The notes under the pieces: model-generated
Told to the model about the DNA's origin: nothing
Databases searched by the model: none
Seen by the model: only the letters and a program-made list of their open reading frames with translations
Shown here: positions 18,801 to 28,831 of the stretch, piece after piece
Position numbering within the stretch: the stretch's first letter is position 1
How the letters are laid out: each line of letters starts with the position of its first letter
Translations under genes and position numbers: made by a program
NCBI GenBank assembly: GCA_030686995.1
Contig: CM060691.1
Span: 63,277,838 to 63,341,837, forward strand
DNA length: 64,000 bases
Origin: Artemisia argyi
Taxonomy: Eukaryota; Streptophyta; Magnoliopsida; Asterales; Asteraceae
Direction: 5' to 3'

Positions 18801-21503
18801 TTTGCAAAAATCAGGACTAATTCCTGGAATATCAGAAGTTTTCCACGCAAAAGCGTGTTTATGCTTCCTAAGAACAGAAACGAGTCTTTCTTTTTGATTT
18901 GTTTCTAGCAACGACGATATGACTACTGGAAGAAGTGAATTTTCTTCTAAGTAAGCATATTCGAGATTATTGGGAAGGGTTTTGAGTTCCAAATCAGTGG
19001 GTGGTTCTTCTAGAGATGATTTGATTTTCAATTGATCTTTCTCAATGATATTTTCAAATTTCTCTTCTTCCTCTTCTTCTAATTTTATTTCCATGAATTC
19101 CTCAAATTCTTTATCAGAATCTGTTTCACTAATCTTTTCTGAAGTAGTCATGAATGGTTTCGAATCGTCAAGTAATGCATCCAATTCTTCTTCAGTGACT
19201 TCATCAATTACATCGATGTTATAACATGTGTCATCACTGGAATTTGGATATTTCATTGCTTTATCGATTAAGAACGTGATTCGATCTTCTCCTACTCCAA
19301 GATTTAGTTCTTTACCTTTAACTTTAATCATTGCATCAGCAGTGTTTAAGAAAGGTCTTCCTAAGATTAAGGGTACTCGACTATCTTCTTCCATTTCTAA
19401 GATGACAAAATCCACAGGAAAAACAAATTTACCAACTTGAACAAGCATATTTTCAGCAACCCCAACAGGATATTGGTATGTATGGTTGGCTAATCGTATA
19501 CTCATCTTAGTAGGTTTCAATGTATTGATGGAAAGTTTAGAATACAACGAATAGGGCATCAAATTGATACTTGCACCTAAATCGGCTAAAGCATCACATG
19601 TGATGTTGTTTCCTAATCTATATGGTATAAGAAAACTTCCGGGATCTCCAAGTTTTGGTGGAATTTTGTTTTGAATTATAGCAGAGCATTCTTCATTAAG
19701 AACGATAGCGGAAATTTGTTCTAACTTGTTTCGATTATTAAGAAGTTCTTTCAAAAATTTCCCATAATTGGACATTCCAGCTAGAACATCAACGAGGGGT
19801 ACGTTAATTCTAACTTCTTTAATCATCTCTAAAAACTTCTTATTTCGCTCCTCTCTTTTCTCTTTTCTTAGGGCTTGTGGATATGGTATTTTTGGTGTAT
19901 AAGGCTTTATTGGTGGAACGGCTGGTTTTTGGGTTGGTTCTTTTTCAATTGCTTCTTCCTCTTCAGCTTCTTCCTCCTCTTCTTGAATAAGAGTATTATC
20001 GGTAGGAATGGGTGGTGGATCATATGAGAGACCACTTCGAGTGAATACAACATTGATATGCTCATTTCTGTTGTGTAGTGGACGATAATTCTTATCGTTT
20101 GATCCAGATGGTTTTGGATTGGATTGGGTGTTACTTGGTAATGTACCAGGAATTCGAGAAGAAAATTGATCAGAAAGTCTACCAAATTTTTGTTCAAGAT
20201 CCTGAATAGAAGCTTGATGATTTTTCTGACCTTGCTCAACTTTGGTTTTGATATTGAAAAATTGAGTTTTTACGAACTCATTTGTGGTTCTTTGAGCATT
20301 TCCGAATTCTCGCATCATTTTTTCAAAATCAGATTCTTCCTTTTTATCTGAATTTGTTGGGTTTGGATTTTCTGTTCGAGGTTGAAAATCACGGTTGTTA
20401 TCCCTTTGTTGGCGATCTTGCCAATTTCCAGAACTTCTTCCGTAATAATTACCACGAAAACCTCCTCCACGATATCCTCCTTGGACATAATTGGCTTCCC
20501 CTTCGTTGGGTCCATTCATAGGTTGGTCATCACACTCGGATGATATGTGATTTCCTCCACAATTATTACAGCCATCTCGCATTTCTTTCATTTCTCCTTT
20601 TATATCTTTGTATTGCGAGTCCATTTTAGAAGACAAGGCTTCTATTTTGTCCATGAGTTTTAAATTATCTGAACTTTCGGCAAAAGCAACGGTTTTCCGT
20701 AAGGGTTTGGTTTTGGAATCTTTTGACCAATCGAGTTTAAGAAGTACTCGATCTTCAATAAGTTGATATGCCTCATTTGGTGTTTTGTAAAGGAAAATTC
20801 CTCCGGCATCAAGGATTGCTTGAGATGCTTCATCAAGACCATGATAAAAGATTTGGATTATTGTTCCTCGTCCTAAATTATGACCATGACAACTGCGAAG
20901 CAAATCTTTCATGCGAAGCCAAGCTTCAACAAGAGATTCATTAGGATTTTGTGAAAAAGCACGGATTTCTCCCATTAACCTATCATACATGGCAGATGCA
21001 AAGAATCGGCTTACAAAAGCTTGCCTCATCTCCTCCCAAGTATTAATAGTTCCTGGGGTTAATTCGTTATACCATACTTTGGCATCTCCGGCGAGTGATG
21101 ATGGAAAAAGTTTGAGCTTGATAGCATCGACATTAGTGTCTCCATAACGAAACATGCCACAAATTTCAATAAATTCGGCAATGTGTTTATGCGGATCGGC
21201 CCGCGAACGGCCATCGAATTGACGGTCTTTGATCATAGAAAGATGGTGACCTTTAACGGTAAACTTTTCACCAAGGTCGGCGACAACAATAGCAGCTCCA
21301 GGAGTGGGTGCTACGGTTCTATTGGCGGCCCACATGGGTAAATCGTCAGCCATGGGTAATGGTTCAAAAAGATTAGAAATTGGATGTTCTTCGAAAATAT
21401 TATCAAACCAATTAAGAATAGTTGAAGATCTCTTCTTACGAAACAAACTTTCGGGATCGGATAAAGGTGTACTAAGCTTTTTAGTAGTAGAACGAGTGTT
21501 CAT
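15885..21503 (-). CDS. Athila gag-pol polyprotein, 1872 aa, intact
   Basis: One uninterrupted ORF 276 bp downstream of the LTR on the minus strand. Gag core about residues 80-250 (PHKHIAEFIEICGMF; WYNELTPGTINTWEEM). Zinc knuckle CNNCGGNHISSEC at 312-324. Aspartic protease about 630-740 with ADLGASINLMP and LILGRPFL; the DLGA variant is usual in Athila. RT about 940-1150 with FMDDFSVFG near 1083. RNase H about 1210-1320 with TDHSALKYLF. Integrase about 1440-1720 with an HHCC region (DECHHGPTGGHYG ... CDACQ) and DDE residues in DIWGIDFMGPF, LISDRGSHF and PQTSGQVENTNR. All catalytic motifs are present, so this copy may be coding-competent, although its 3' region is split by the copia. Confidence 0.95.
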   Translation of the reverse strand: MNTRSTTKKLSTPLSDPESLFRKKRSSTILNWFDNIFEEHPISNLFEPLPMADDLPMWAANRTVAPTPGAAIVVADLGEKFTVKGHHLSMIKDRQFDGRSRADPHKHIAEFIEICGMFRYGDTNVDAIKLKLFPSSLAGDAKVWYNELTPGTINTWEEMRQAFVSRFFASAMYDRLMGEIRAFSQNPNESLVEAWLRMKDLLRSCHGHNLGRGTIIQIFYHGLDEASQAILDAGGIFLYKTPNEAYQLIEDRVLLKLDWSKDSKTKPLRKTVAFAESSDNLKLMDKIEALSSKMDSQYKDIKGEMKEMRDGCNNCGGNHISSECDDQPMNGPNEGEANYVQGGYRGGGFRGNYYGRSSGNWQDRQQRDNNRDFQPRTENPNPTNSDKKEESDFEKMMREFGNAQRTTNEFVKTQFFNIKTKVEQGQKNHQASIQDLEQKFGRLSDQFSSRIPGTLPSNTQSNPKPSGSNDKNYRPLHNRNEHINVVFTRSGLSYDPPPIPTDNTLIQEEEEEAEEEEAIEKEPTQKPAVPPIKPYTPKIPYPQALRKEKREERNKKFLEMIKEVRINVPLVDVLAGMSNYGKFLKELLNNRNKLEQISAIVLNEECSAIIQNKIPPKLGDPGSFLIPYRLGNNITCDALADLGASINLMPYSLYSKLSINTLKPTKMSIRLANHTYQYPVGVAENMLVQVGKFVFPVDFVILEMEEDSRVPLILGRPFLNTADAMIKVKGKELNLGVGEDRITFLIDKAMKYPNSSDDTCYNIDVIDEVTEEELDALLDDSKPFMTTSEKISETDSDKEFEEFMEIKLEEEEEEKFENIIEKDQLKIKSSLEEPPTDLELKTLPNNLEYAYLEENSLLPVVISSLLETNQKERLVSVLRKHKHAFAWKTSDIPGISPDFCKHKINCEEDSKPVVERQRRLNPNMKEVVKKEIIKLLDAGIIYPIEDSPWVSPVHCVPKKGEMTVVTNERNELVPTRTVTGWRVCIDYRKLNKPTRKDHFPLPFMDQMLERLAGNKYFCFLDGFSGYFQIPIDPADQEKTTFTCPFGTYAYRRMPFGLCNAPATFQRCMIAIFQDMLETSMEVFMDDFSVFGDSFEICLSNLDKMLERCEAAHLVLNWEKCHFMVTEGIVLGHKISSSGMEVDKAKIDVITKLPPPTNVKAVRSFLGHAGFYRRFIKDFSKISRPMTKLLEKDSVFDFNADCIKAFETLKSQLTSAPIMVAPNWSLPFEIMCDASDFAVGAILGQREGKHFRPIYFASKTLYNAQQNYTVTEKELLAVVFAFDKFRSYLVLSKTIVFTDHSALKYLFNKQDAKPRLIRWILLLQEFDIEIKDKKGAENLTADHLSRLENPNFEELKENEINDYFPEETLMTIDKDDDEEIPWFANYANYLAGDILKKGMSHYQRSKFFSELKHYYWEKPYLFKMCKDRMIRRCVSGAETRKILDECHHGPTGGHYGPSITARKVFDAGFYWPTIFKEAYTLVQNCDACQKSGNLSRRDEMPQKSIQVCEIFDIWGIDFMGPFPKSHKYEYILVAIDYVSKWVEAEALPTNDARVVVNFLKKLFARYGIPKALISDRGSHFCNKQMEKVMKRYGVHHRFATAYHPQTSGQVENTNRAIKRILEKIVKDNPSVWSRKLDDALWAFRTAYKTPIGTTPYRLLYGKTCHLPFELEHRAYWALRSCNPDLKIAGEKRFLQLHELDELRLQAYENSKLYKARTKAYHDRKLRIRKQFKAGDKVLLFNMKYKFKAPKLKPKWFGPYIVKHGFPSGYVELYDKHGGSIIVNGHRIKLYYDKEQLNMISNEEISSEFEYEAITFMAPHKEMVPWAHSNGFIYGALPRAWENVKLENIDEIGEGIVIGNVLYISKRKHNTKTS

Positions 21504-21753
21504 ACAACTATTAAGAGAATCGAATCAATTACCTAAACAAAAGAACAAGAAAAATAAAAAATAAAAACAGAAAAATTCAAACCGAATCGGTTGGAAATCA
21601 AACTGATTGGTTGGACGCTACGGTAAAATTAAAATGTGAGAAACCGAATCGGTTGGAAATCAAACCGATCAATTGGTTGCTACGGAATTTTTTTTTTTAG
21701 AAAACGAACACGAAAAGAAACGGACTTTTAAAACTTAAAGAAACACTATCAAA
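21504..21753 (-). other. Athila 5' leader with direct repeat
   Basis: Between PBS and gag. ACCGAATCGGTTGGAAATC occurs twice (about 21580 and 21642), each followed by a decayed CAAACYGAT...GGTTG and GCTACGG, period about 62 bp. The ACCGAATCGGT core is close to the CGATCGGTT motif of the LTR hairpin. Confidence 0.65.
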
Positions 21754-21772
21754 ATCCCCCGCAACGGCGCCA
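21754..21772 (-). other. Athila primer binding site (tRNA-Asp type)
   Basis: The minus strand reads TGGCGCCGTTGCGGGGGAT six bases after the LTR end. The Athila/Tat consensus TGGCGCCGTTGCCGGGGA is complementary to tRNA-Asp; one mismatch is seen. Confidence 0.85.
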
Positions 21773-21778
21773 AAAACT

Positions 21779-23526
21779 TGATGTGCTATTTGTTAGTGCA
21801 AGTTTTAAATTTATAAGAGTGAATTACCAAATCTAGAAACAACACATACGAGCAAGTGTACTCGTCCGTTATAGCAAGATATGATGGTAAGTCGGGATCG
21901 TTCGCAGGGATTTGTGAGTGAATCGAAATATAAGTCTAAAAGTAAATCTCTAATGTACGCAAATATGATAATAAGCAAATTCAATAAATTAAAAACTACA
22001 CTTGTTTAGACTAGTTTTCTACTTAATGACACACATGATTGTGATAACTTTTGATAACATGTTGGTTGAGATAATTAGATGGTGATCTAATCTATTGTTT
22101 CTACAAGTTAAACTTCGGTCAAGAGTTTAGTTCATAAAAACAAGCTTTAGGTGTAAACCAATCAATTCAAGATCTATCCAAGGTTCATAAGGTATGGTGG
22201 ATATCTTAAACACAATACAAACTTTTATTACCAATCAAATACTCTTAGGAAATGGTCAATACAAAAGGTAACCTCTTCATAGACAAAAAGGTCACAATCG
22301 TTTATAAACATTTAAACTTTCGTCCTACTAAAGGTTTACAAACAATCCGATTTGACGTTATAAAAGAATTCTTATTACAATCATACTTATTGTTTATTTG
22401 TTTAGTCAAGAATAATTATGGTGAAAAACAAACATTCATAGACAAATGATTATAACTAGTTGAATAATAACAAATCTTTCGACCTTTGAAACTATTATCA
22501 ATTAGTTAACCTTGGCTAAACAAATGTCACAATGAAACTTAAGGTACAATTGGTTCTTAGGATTGACTTGAAATTGAATTAAAACATGTTATCACAATCA
22601 TCACAATCACTAAGTATAAAACATCATCAAAACAAGTGTAAAAAGATTACTAGCCACTCAAGGCAAACATGCAAATAAACTCAGAATATTTAACATAAGA
22701 ATCCATAGTTATAAGTCTTACAATGCTTTGAAATTGATAACAAATGACAAGGTATTGATAACCTAAGAGTTGGTGATCATTTCTTGAGATTTTCAGATTC
22801 CAAATGTTGCTTCCTTGGTCCTCCAAAGTTCCTGGTTCTTTCTGCACGAATTTTCCTCCTTAGAGAGCTAGAAGATGATAATAATTGTGTGTAGTAATGA
22901 GAGTAAATGGTATCTTCAATTGTGTGTTGAATGGTGTTGAGTTATGCACTTTTGAGGTCCCTTATAGGCTTGTCCAACACTCTTGGTCATAAATAAGAAC
23001 TTATGCTTGAACTTGAACAATAAGACACTAAAAAGGGCCTAGAACCATGGGACAAAAGACCAAGATTCGTGCACAAAAGTTGGCAACAACATGCAGAATT
23101 GACCATCCGATCGGTTGCGGGTTGGCACCGATCGGTTGGTGAAAGGTAATTATGGCCATCCGATCGGTTTCACACCAACCGATCGGATGGTAATTTCTGG
23201 CAGCTTTGGACTTTGACTTTGACTTGTGTAGCTCTTTTTGCACTATCCAAACTTGATTAACTTCTGAACTTGGAACTTTGAGATGACAAAACTTAGGTTC
23301 TCATATGAATTACTTCATAGATTGGACTTTTGAGCTTGGGAATCTTCGTGTAATCGCGTATACTTCATTTCCTTCACTTTTTCTCCATTTTCCTGCATTT
23401 GGCTACATATGCTACAAAAACATACTTTGATACGATTTAGTGGCAAAAGCATATAAAAACAACCAAATATCATACACAAAAACACTAATAACGCTTATAA
23501 AAACATGTTAACTTTGAGCTTTATCA
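21779..23526 (-). repeat. Athila LTR shared by two tandem elements (1748 bp)
   Basis: Matches 5061-6806 with roughly 25-30 substitutions and a few short indels. It serves as 5' LTR of the intact element and as 3' LTR of the truncated one to its right. Confidence 0.9.
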
Positions 23527-25621
23527 AATCCCCCACACTTAAGCTTTGCTTGTCCTCAAGCAAATCTAGAAGAAAACTAAATATCCACTTGGTAACCGAA
23601 AATGATTAGAAAAATGTGATGCAAATCCACCAAGTACAAGTACAAGATACGATTCATCGTTTTAAGCTTTAGTAGTGAAAAATCGAGATGTTTGACAATA
23701 CCCAATGATTTTCTTGCTTGATTAACATTTCTAAACACCTCACGAAAAAGAAACAAAGTATAAATCACTCAATCACTCATTTATTTAGGTAGTGGAGTAA
23801 ATAAGAGATATCACACTCATTACTCATTTATGATCTAATTATTACCATAAGCTTGTACAAGAAATAAAACTACACCACAATGGCGTAAGCACCAAGTCTA
23901 CATATCAAAGAGGTCTTTTATTTGGGTTATAATTTAAGGCTTTGGGTTGTCCCAGGCTTATGTTTAAACATCTCATACAAAAACGTAATAGATTACTGGC
24001 GCGAGTTCTTGATTACTCAAAAACCGAATGGTCACTAAAATATTCATGCACTTGATATTCTCACAAAGCCATTACTATATCCGGATAGATAAAGTAATTT
24101 GCTAAGGGTAGGGATAAGGCATGGGAATATTTACGAAATTGGTTTTTAAAAGAAAAATAAAGTAAAGTCTAAGTCTCATTGTTGCTAGCCACCAAACAAA
24201 CCACGAACCCATAAATGATTATAGTTACAATCTTCCTCTTCTTCAAATAACGATACATCGATTCGCCATAACAATATTCTTCATACTTAGCACATTGGCT
24301 AACAACATATCACAAGATTTCCTTTATTCACATATATAGCACATTTGCTATAATTGTCACCTTATAATTGCGATGATTTTTTTTTTTCAAATAAACTCCC
24401 CCACACTTCGCATAAGCATCACCACAACAATACAAATAAGAAGCTGCAGTCTCCGTCTTTGTCGGAATGGCACACACATGATTGGTGAAGTGTGGCTAAC
24501 TAATAATCATCAGAAACTATCCAACAACCAAGCAACTAGCAACCCACCATTTAAACTTTGGCAAGGGTTAGGCTAAGGTTTAAAGTGTAAAATATTTTTG
24601 TATTTTTCTGGATTTATCAAAAACGAAAAGGATGGCTCGAAGGGTGTAACTAAGGGTATCTAGTGTTAAAAATTAACACTAACAAAAGGGTTAAAAATTG
24701 AAAATTAACTAATCAATGTGACTAGCTAAAAATCAATAATGAATGTTATTTGGTTAAAATCCTAAAGTTGCTTCTTATCACGTATGCAAACTTATATTAC
24801 AAAAATGTAATCTCACAACGGTCTCGTAATGATTTACAAGCACAAGTTCTAGAATAAATAAAATCACCAGCATACTCATAACAAAAGATTTAAGCATAAA
24901 AGATGTATGCTAGATATGAAAGAGGCTCAAATCCTCACAATTTAGTGGAAAGTGTTATAATATGCGCTAGCAAATGTTATCGATCCCAGAAATGGATTGC
25001 AATATTAATCGGGACACATCTCAATTTTTTCAAAAATTACTATTTTTACCAGTCGATTGATCCAGTTATTCTAATAAATTATTCCTAAAAGCGTGAAAAC
25101 AACTAGATTACAAGGACAAACAAAATTTAAAAATTAAATCGATATTAGACTTAATTTCTTATTTTACCTACTCACCCCCCCCCCTCACTTAAGTTAAACA
25201 TTGTCCTCAATGTGATAAACGAAAAAGCATAAAAGTAGGGAAAATGAGAAAATAAACCATGATATCCGGTGTTATCCAATCTTCTGTTTCTTGTAGTCAA
25301 CACCTGTATTATTAGAAACAAAAACAAACAAACAAAAAGCATTGCAGTTTTATTCAAATTAGTGGCACACCCCCACACTTAAGTTCGACCAAGTAGTAAA
25401 ACTTTGGGGTATAAACACTGAAAATCAAAAACAAAATAAAAATAAAACACACGGGTTGCCTCCCGAGAAGCGCTTGTTTTATTAACGAGTCCTCAGCTGG
25501 ACTCAAACTTCGAAATAGATTATGAAGTTTTAGTGTTATGTTTCCTTTTAGGGATATACAACACATTTCCTATCACAATTCTCTCTCCTGTTTCATCTAT
25601 GTTTTCCAATTTAACATTTTC
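23527..25621 (-). other. 3' non-coding region of truncated second Athila
   Basis: Parallel to 6807-7557 plus 14630-15880 but without the copia, so it shows the empty site around 24272-24280. PPT at 23527-23545; shorter C-tract near 25177; CGGGTTGCCTCCCG hairpin at 25452-25465. Confidence 0.85.
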
Positions 25622-26051
25622 TCATGCTCTAGGAAGAGCATCATAGATAAAACCATTACTGTGTGCCCAAGGAACCATTTCCTTGTATGGAGCCATGAAT
25701 GTGATAGCTTCATATTCAAATTCGGATGAAATTTCTTCATTAGAAATCATGTTTAATTGCTCCTTATCATAATAGAGTTTAATTCGGTGCCCATTTACAA
25801 TGAAACGTCCACCATGTTTGTCATAAAGTTCAACATAACCTGATGGAAATCCATGTTTCACTATATATGGTCCAAACCATTTTGGTTTGAGTTTCGGAGC
25901 TTTAAACTTGTATTTCATATTGAAAAGCAGAACTTTATCTCCAGCTTTGAATTGTTTTCGAATTCTTAGCTTTCTATCGTGATAAGCTTTGGTTCTTGCT
26001 TTGTATAGCTTGGAGTTTTCATAAGCTTGAAGTCTTAACTCATCAAGTTCA
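25622..26051 (-). pseudogene. Integrase C-terminal end of truncated second Athila
   Basis: About 140 codons from LDELRLQAYENSKLYK to HSNGFIYDALPRA, where a TGA replaces the Trp codon of the intact copy. The match stops at 26051. The frame stays open by chance to 26209 through unrelated Arg/Gly-rich sequence, giving a 195-codon chimaeric ORF with no evidence of use. Confidence 0.85.
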
Positions 26052-27014
26052 AGGTAGCTACACCAATTACATTTAACTAAAAAATGATTTACAAACAAAG
26101 GCAACATCACCGTCGATCCGGCACCGTCGTACCTCCGCCGCCTACCTGAAGCCACCACACCACGACCACCTTTGACCATTGGCAGAACCGTTGTCACTAC
26201 CACCACCATATATATTTTTTATTTCTTTTTATTTTTTATTATTGTGGGTTTTCATAAAATTAACTATTCTTTGTATTTATGGAATTACAGATCGGGCTTT
26301 TATGGATTTAGAATTTTAGGTTGTTTGTTAACATTTGTGTTGGAATTGAAGAAAGAATATAGGGATATTGATGTTTATTTTGACTTTTGAGGCATGGAAA
26401 AGAGTTGGGTGTTAGGTGAGCTGGTTAGGGCGTCAATGAGAAAGAGGGTGAAGATGATGGTGGTTGTGAGTTGATCATGGATGCGGCGGCATGATTATAG
26501 TCGTGTTGGGCTCTTAATCGTGTGTTTTCTTTGGCATCGTTTATGTTGGTGTGTGTCATCCAAAGAAAAGAAAATGGAATGGAGTAGGTTATAAGATAAA
26601 AATGGGTTTAATGGGTTTAATGATGGTGGTGGAGGTAGGTGGTTGTGGCGGCTGACGGTGGTTGTTGTGGCGATGGTGGAAACAGTTGGTGGTGGTGGAT
26701 GTAGGTGGTGTGGTGGAGGTTGGTGGTATTGGTGGATGGTGGTGGTATTGGTGGATGGTGGTAAAGGTGGCAGGAGGTGGTGGTGGGTGATGGTGGATGG
26801 TGCATGAAATTACTATACAAACTCAAAGACCAAACATGTAATTTACTAGCGAAGTGAGTTAACGGAAGTTAGGAAAAAACCCAAATCCGCCAAAAAAAAA
26901 AGTTGAGAACCTTTTTATGCAAGAAAAAAAATTGGATACCTTGATTAGAAATGGACCCTAACTTTGATGTCTTTTTATGTCATTTGCCTTTTTTTTGCTA
27001 GTTGTTGTTGTTGG

Positions 27015-27078
<64 letters not shown>

Positions 27079-27240
27079 TTTTTTTTAATGAATAATGCAG
27101 GAAAGTCATATTTTTAAAAATTGCTTAAAAACGCCCCATTAATTGTAAGTAACAAACTTCCTTGATTCTTGGCAAAACTTTAGAATTTTGAATTGTTTCC
27201 CTAAACATCGTCCATTTTTCAACATTTCCTGCCTTATCAT
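26052..27240. other. Intergenic with microsatellites
   Basis: No gene. 26625-26810 is a GGT/GGTGAT-rich trinucleotide tract; 27016-27075 is (AT)n. The ORFs seen here are products of these repeats. Confidence 0.6.
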
Positions 27241-27249
27241 CTCACCCCC

Positions 27250-27760
27250 AAAACTCAGCTCACCCGTACACTTGAATATGGTAGAGCTTTTGTGCAATTT
27301 TCAATTGCGGGAAAAAGGCCAAGGCCACTGAGTGATGATTATAGTGGAAACGGGTCAAAAAATTTCAAAATTGTTCTTAGGAAAATGGTAGTTGCTAAAA
27401 ACCTGTGTTTACATCGGGTGAGGTTCGAGTCTTGAAGGCGGTTAATGTTCTAGCATTGCATCATATGGTGGATTATGTTCGAGTCTTTATGACATTTGCT
27501 ATAGTATCACTGTATGTTAATGTTTGGAATGTCTTTTGTTACTGTTCATAATTAATTACATGTGAATATAATTGCAGGCCTCATCCAAATGAATATTCAG
27601 GAAGTGATTTAGATGGATATATATACTTTGTGTGCTATGATCTGGATCTAATTCCACCTAGGCAAGTCGAGCCAATAGATTATTTCCCAGCATCAAGTAT
27701 TGAACTAGGCAAGCCGAGCCAATGGATTATATCCCAGCATCAAGTATATGGTTTTGATTG
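27250..27760 (+). pseudogene. RDR1-like RNA-dependent RNA polymerase fragment
   Basis: Translating across small frame breaks, 27270-27480 resembles plant RDR1 just before the catalytic site (GRAFVQFS; VVAKNLCLHRGEVRVLKAV; LALHHMVDYV). A retained intron with TTGCAG acceptor ends at 27577. The next exon reads RPHPNEYSGSDLDGYIYFV then LIPPRQVEPIDYFPA. The catalytic DLDGD of this family is DLDGY here, so the last metal-binding Asp is lost. A 47-bp tandem duplication (27661-27707, 27708-27747) follows. The retained intron argues for DNA-level duplication, not retroposition. RDR1 normally makes dsRNA for antiviral and transposon siRNAs; this copy cannot. Confidence 0.7.
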
Positions 27761-28328
27761 CTTGCCACACCCCGGGTTTGCTGTGCTGGTGGCTGACTCA
27801 AAAAATGTTCCCTTTATCTTCTATTCTTGATAGAAACGCAAACTTCTTTAGTATTAAAGACTTGGAATCTTAAAAACCACTCCTAGATATCAGTTGCTCA
27901 ATAAGGTAAATTAGTCTTATACCAGTTGTGAGTTGTAATCGATTGCCCCCAAAAAGATGACTTCCATCCTAATTGGTTCATACTTTGTAGTACTATTATA
28001 AAAATGTTAAAATTATGAATAATTTCATCATTCAAATTCTGTCATCCGGTTTTGTTATTTTTTATGATTGCTCACTGTATATAGATAATTAGATTGCTGT
28101 TATTTACTGGAGTGTTGGGTATTAAGATAAACGTTGTATTGGTTGTGTCTACATCCATAACATAAAAAAAAAATTATTCTTAATAAGCTTTTGCTTATTT
28201 TTGGGACTGTGTTGGCTTACTGCAACTGCATATTTATGTAATAATGTGTTTCGAGCTCTTCGAAATAGCTAAAGCTCAACCAAAATCATTATTGTGGTTT
28301 GATGCCTTAGATTAATAGTTATGAGGAT
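27761..28328. other. Intergenic, nothing recognised
   Basis: AT-rich; no ORF or repeat identified. It runs to the start of the Tat LTR. Confidence 0.4.
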
Positions 28329-28772
28329 TGATGACGTATAGCCTATAGTTGGGCCACGAGCCCAAATTATAGACATTACTAAGCCCAAACCCACCACGAG
28401 TGGACTATCATGACAAATGATTTGGGCCATAATACCAATGGCTTGGACTCACGAAGTCCAAAGCCCAACTACAATACCCGGTTATAGGATAAGGATCTCT
28501 TATCTACGGAATTGATATCCTTACCCCGGATAAGCACCACGTATGCGAAGAGTAAGGAACAAGAAACCTACACGGTTTCTGCGCCCCTATATATAGAATG
28601 ATATATTCTCATTAAAGGTACGATTTACACAATCCCTAACTCTTTAACTAAACCCTAAAACCGATTACTTACTCTCACGCTGGAGTCTAATCGTGGGAGA
28701 CAATCCCACGATAAGCCTAACGGTGTTGTTTGCTTTCTTAGTACGCAGGTTTCATAAGCACTAAAGTTCTAA
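28329..28772 (+). repeat. Tat 5' LTR (right edge uncertain)
   Basis: Begins TGATGACGTATAG. CTATATATAG box near 28588. A 9-bp perfect hairpin ATCGTGGGA-GACAA-TCCCACGAT lies at 28690-28712. The end is set just before the PBS-like TTGGTACGAGAGC; a CA at 28753-28754 or 28759-28760 is an alternative. No second LTR is available to fix it. Confidence 0.6.
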
Positions 28773-28773
28773 T

Positions 28774-28790
28774 TGGTACGAGAGCAGGAG
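28774..28790 (+). other. Probable primer binding site
   Basis: TGGTACGAGAGCAGGAG resembles the initiator-Met PBS (TGGTATCAGAGC) with two or three changes. The following 28784-28804 recurs at the right edge of the N gap (39516-39536). Confidence 0.45.
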
Positions 28791-28831
28791 TCCAAACAAG
28801 GTAATCCCTACACTAAGAACTCAAGACCAGA

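Larger units (their letters stand above)
5061..26051 (-). mobile_element. Athila-type Ty3/gypsy element plus truncated tandem partner
   Basis: The minus-strand order is truncated pol end (26051-25622), 3' non-coding region, LTR (23526-21779), PBS, gag-pol (21503-15885), 3' non-coding region (interrupted by a copia at 7558-14624), PPT and LTR (6806-5061). The copy of the left block (5061-7557 plus 14630-16416) on the right (21779-26051) includes the last ~140 codons of pol, so the right-hand copy is more than an LTR: two elements share the central LTR head-to-tail. No target-site duplication can be read because the right-hand element lacks its outer LTR. LTR divergence is roughly 1.6% by eye. 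Confidence 0.9.

Noticed and set aside
26617..26826. ORF rich in His, Pro and Thr
   Set aside because: Direct product of the GGT/GGTGAT microsatellite on the opposite strand.
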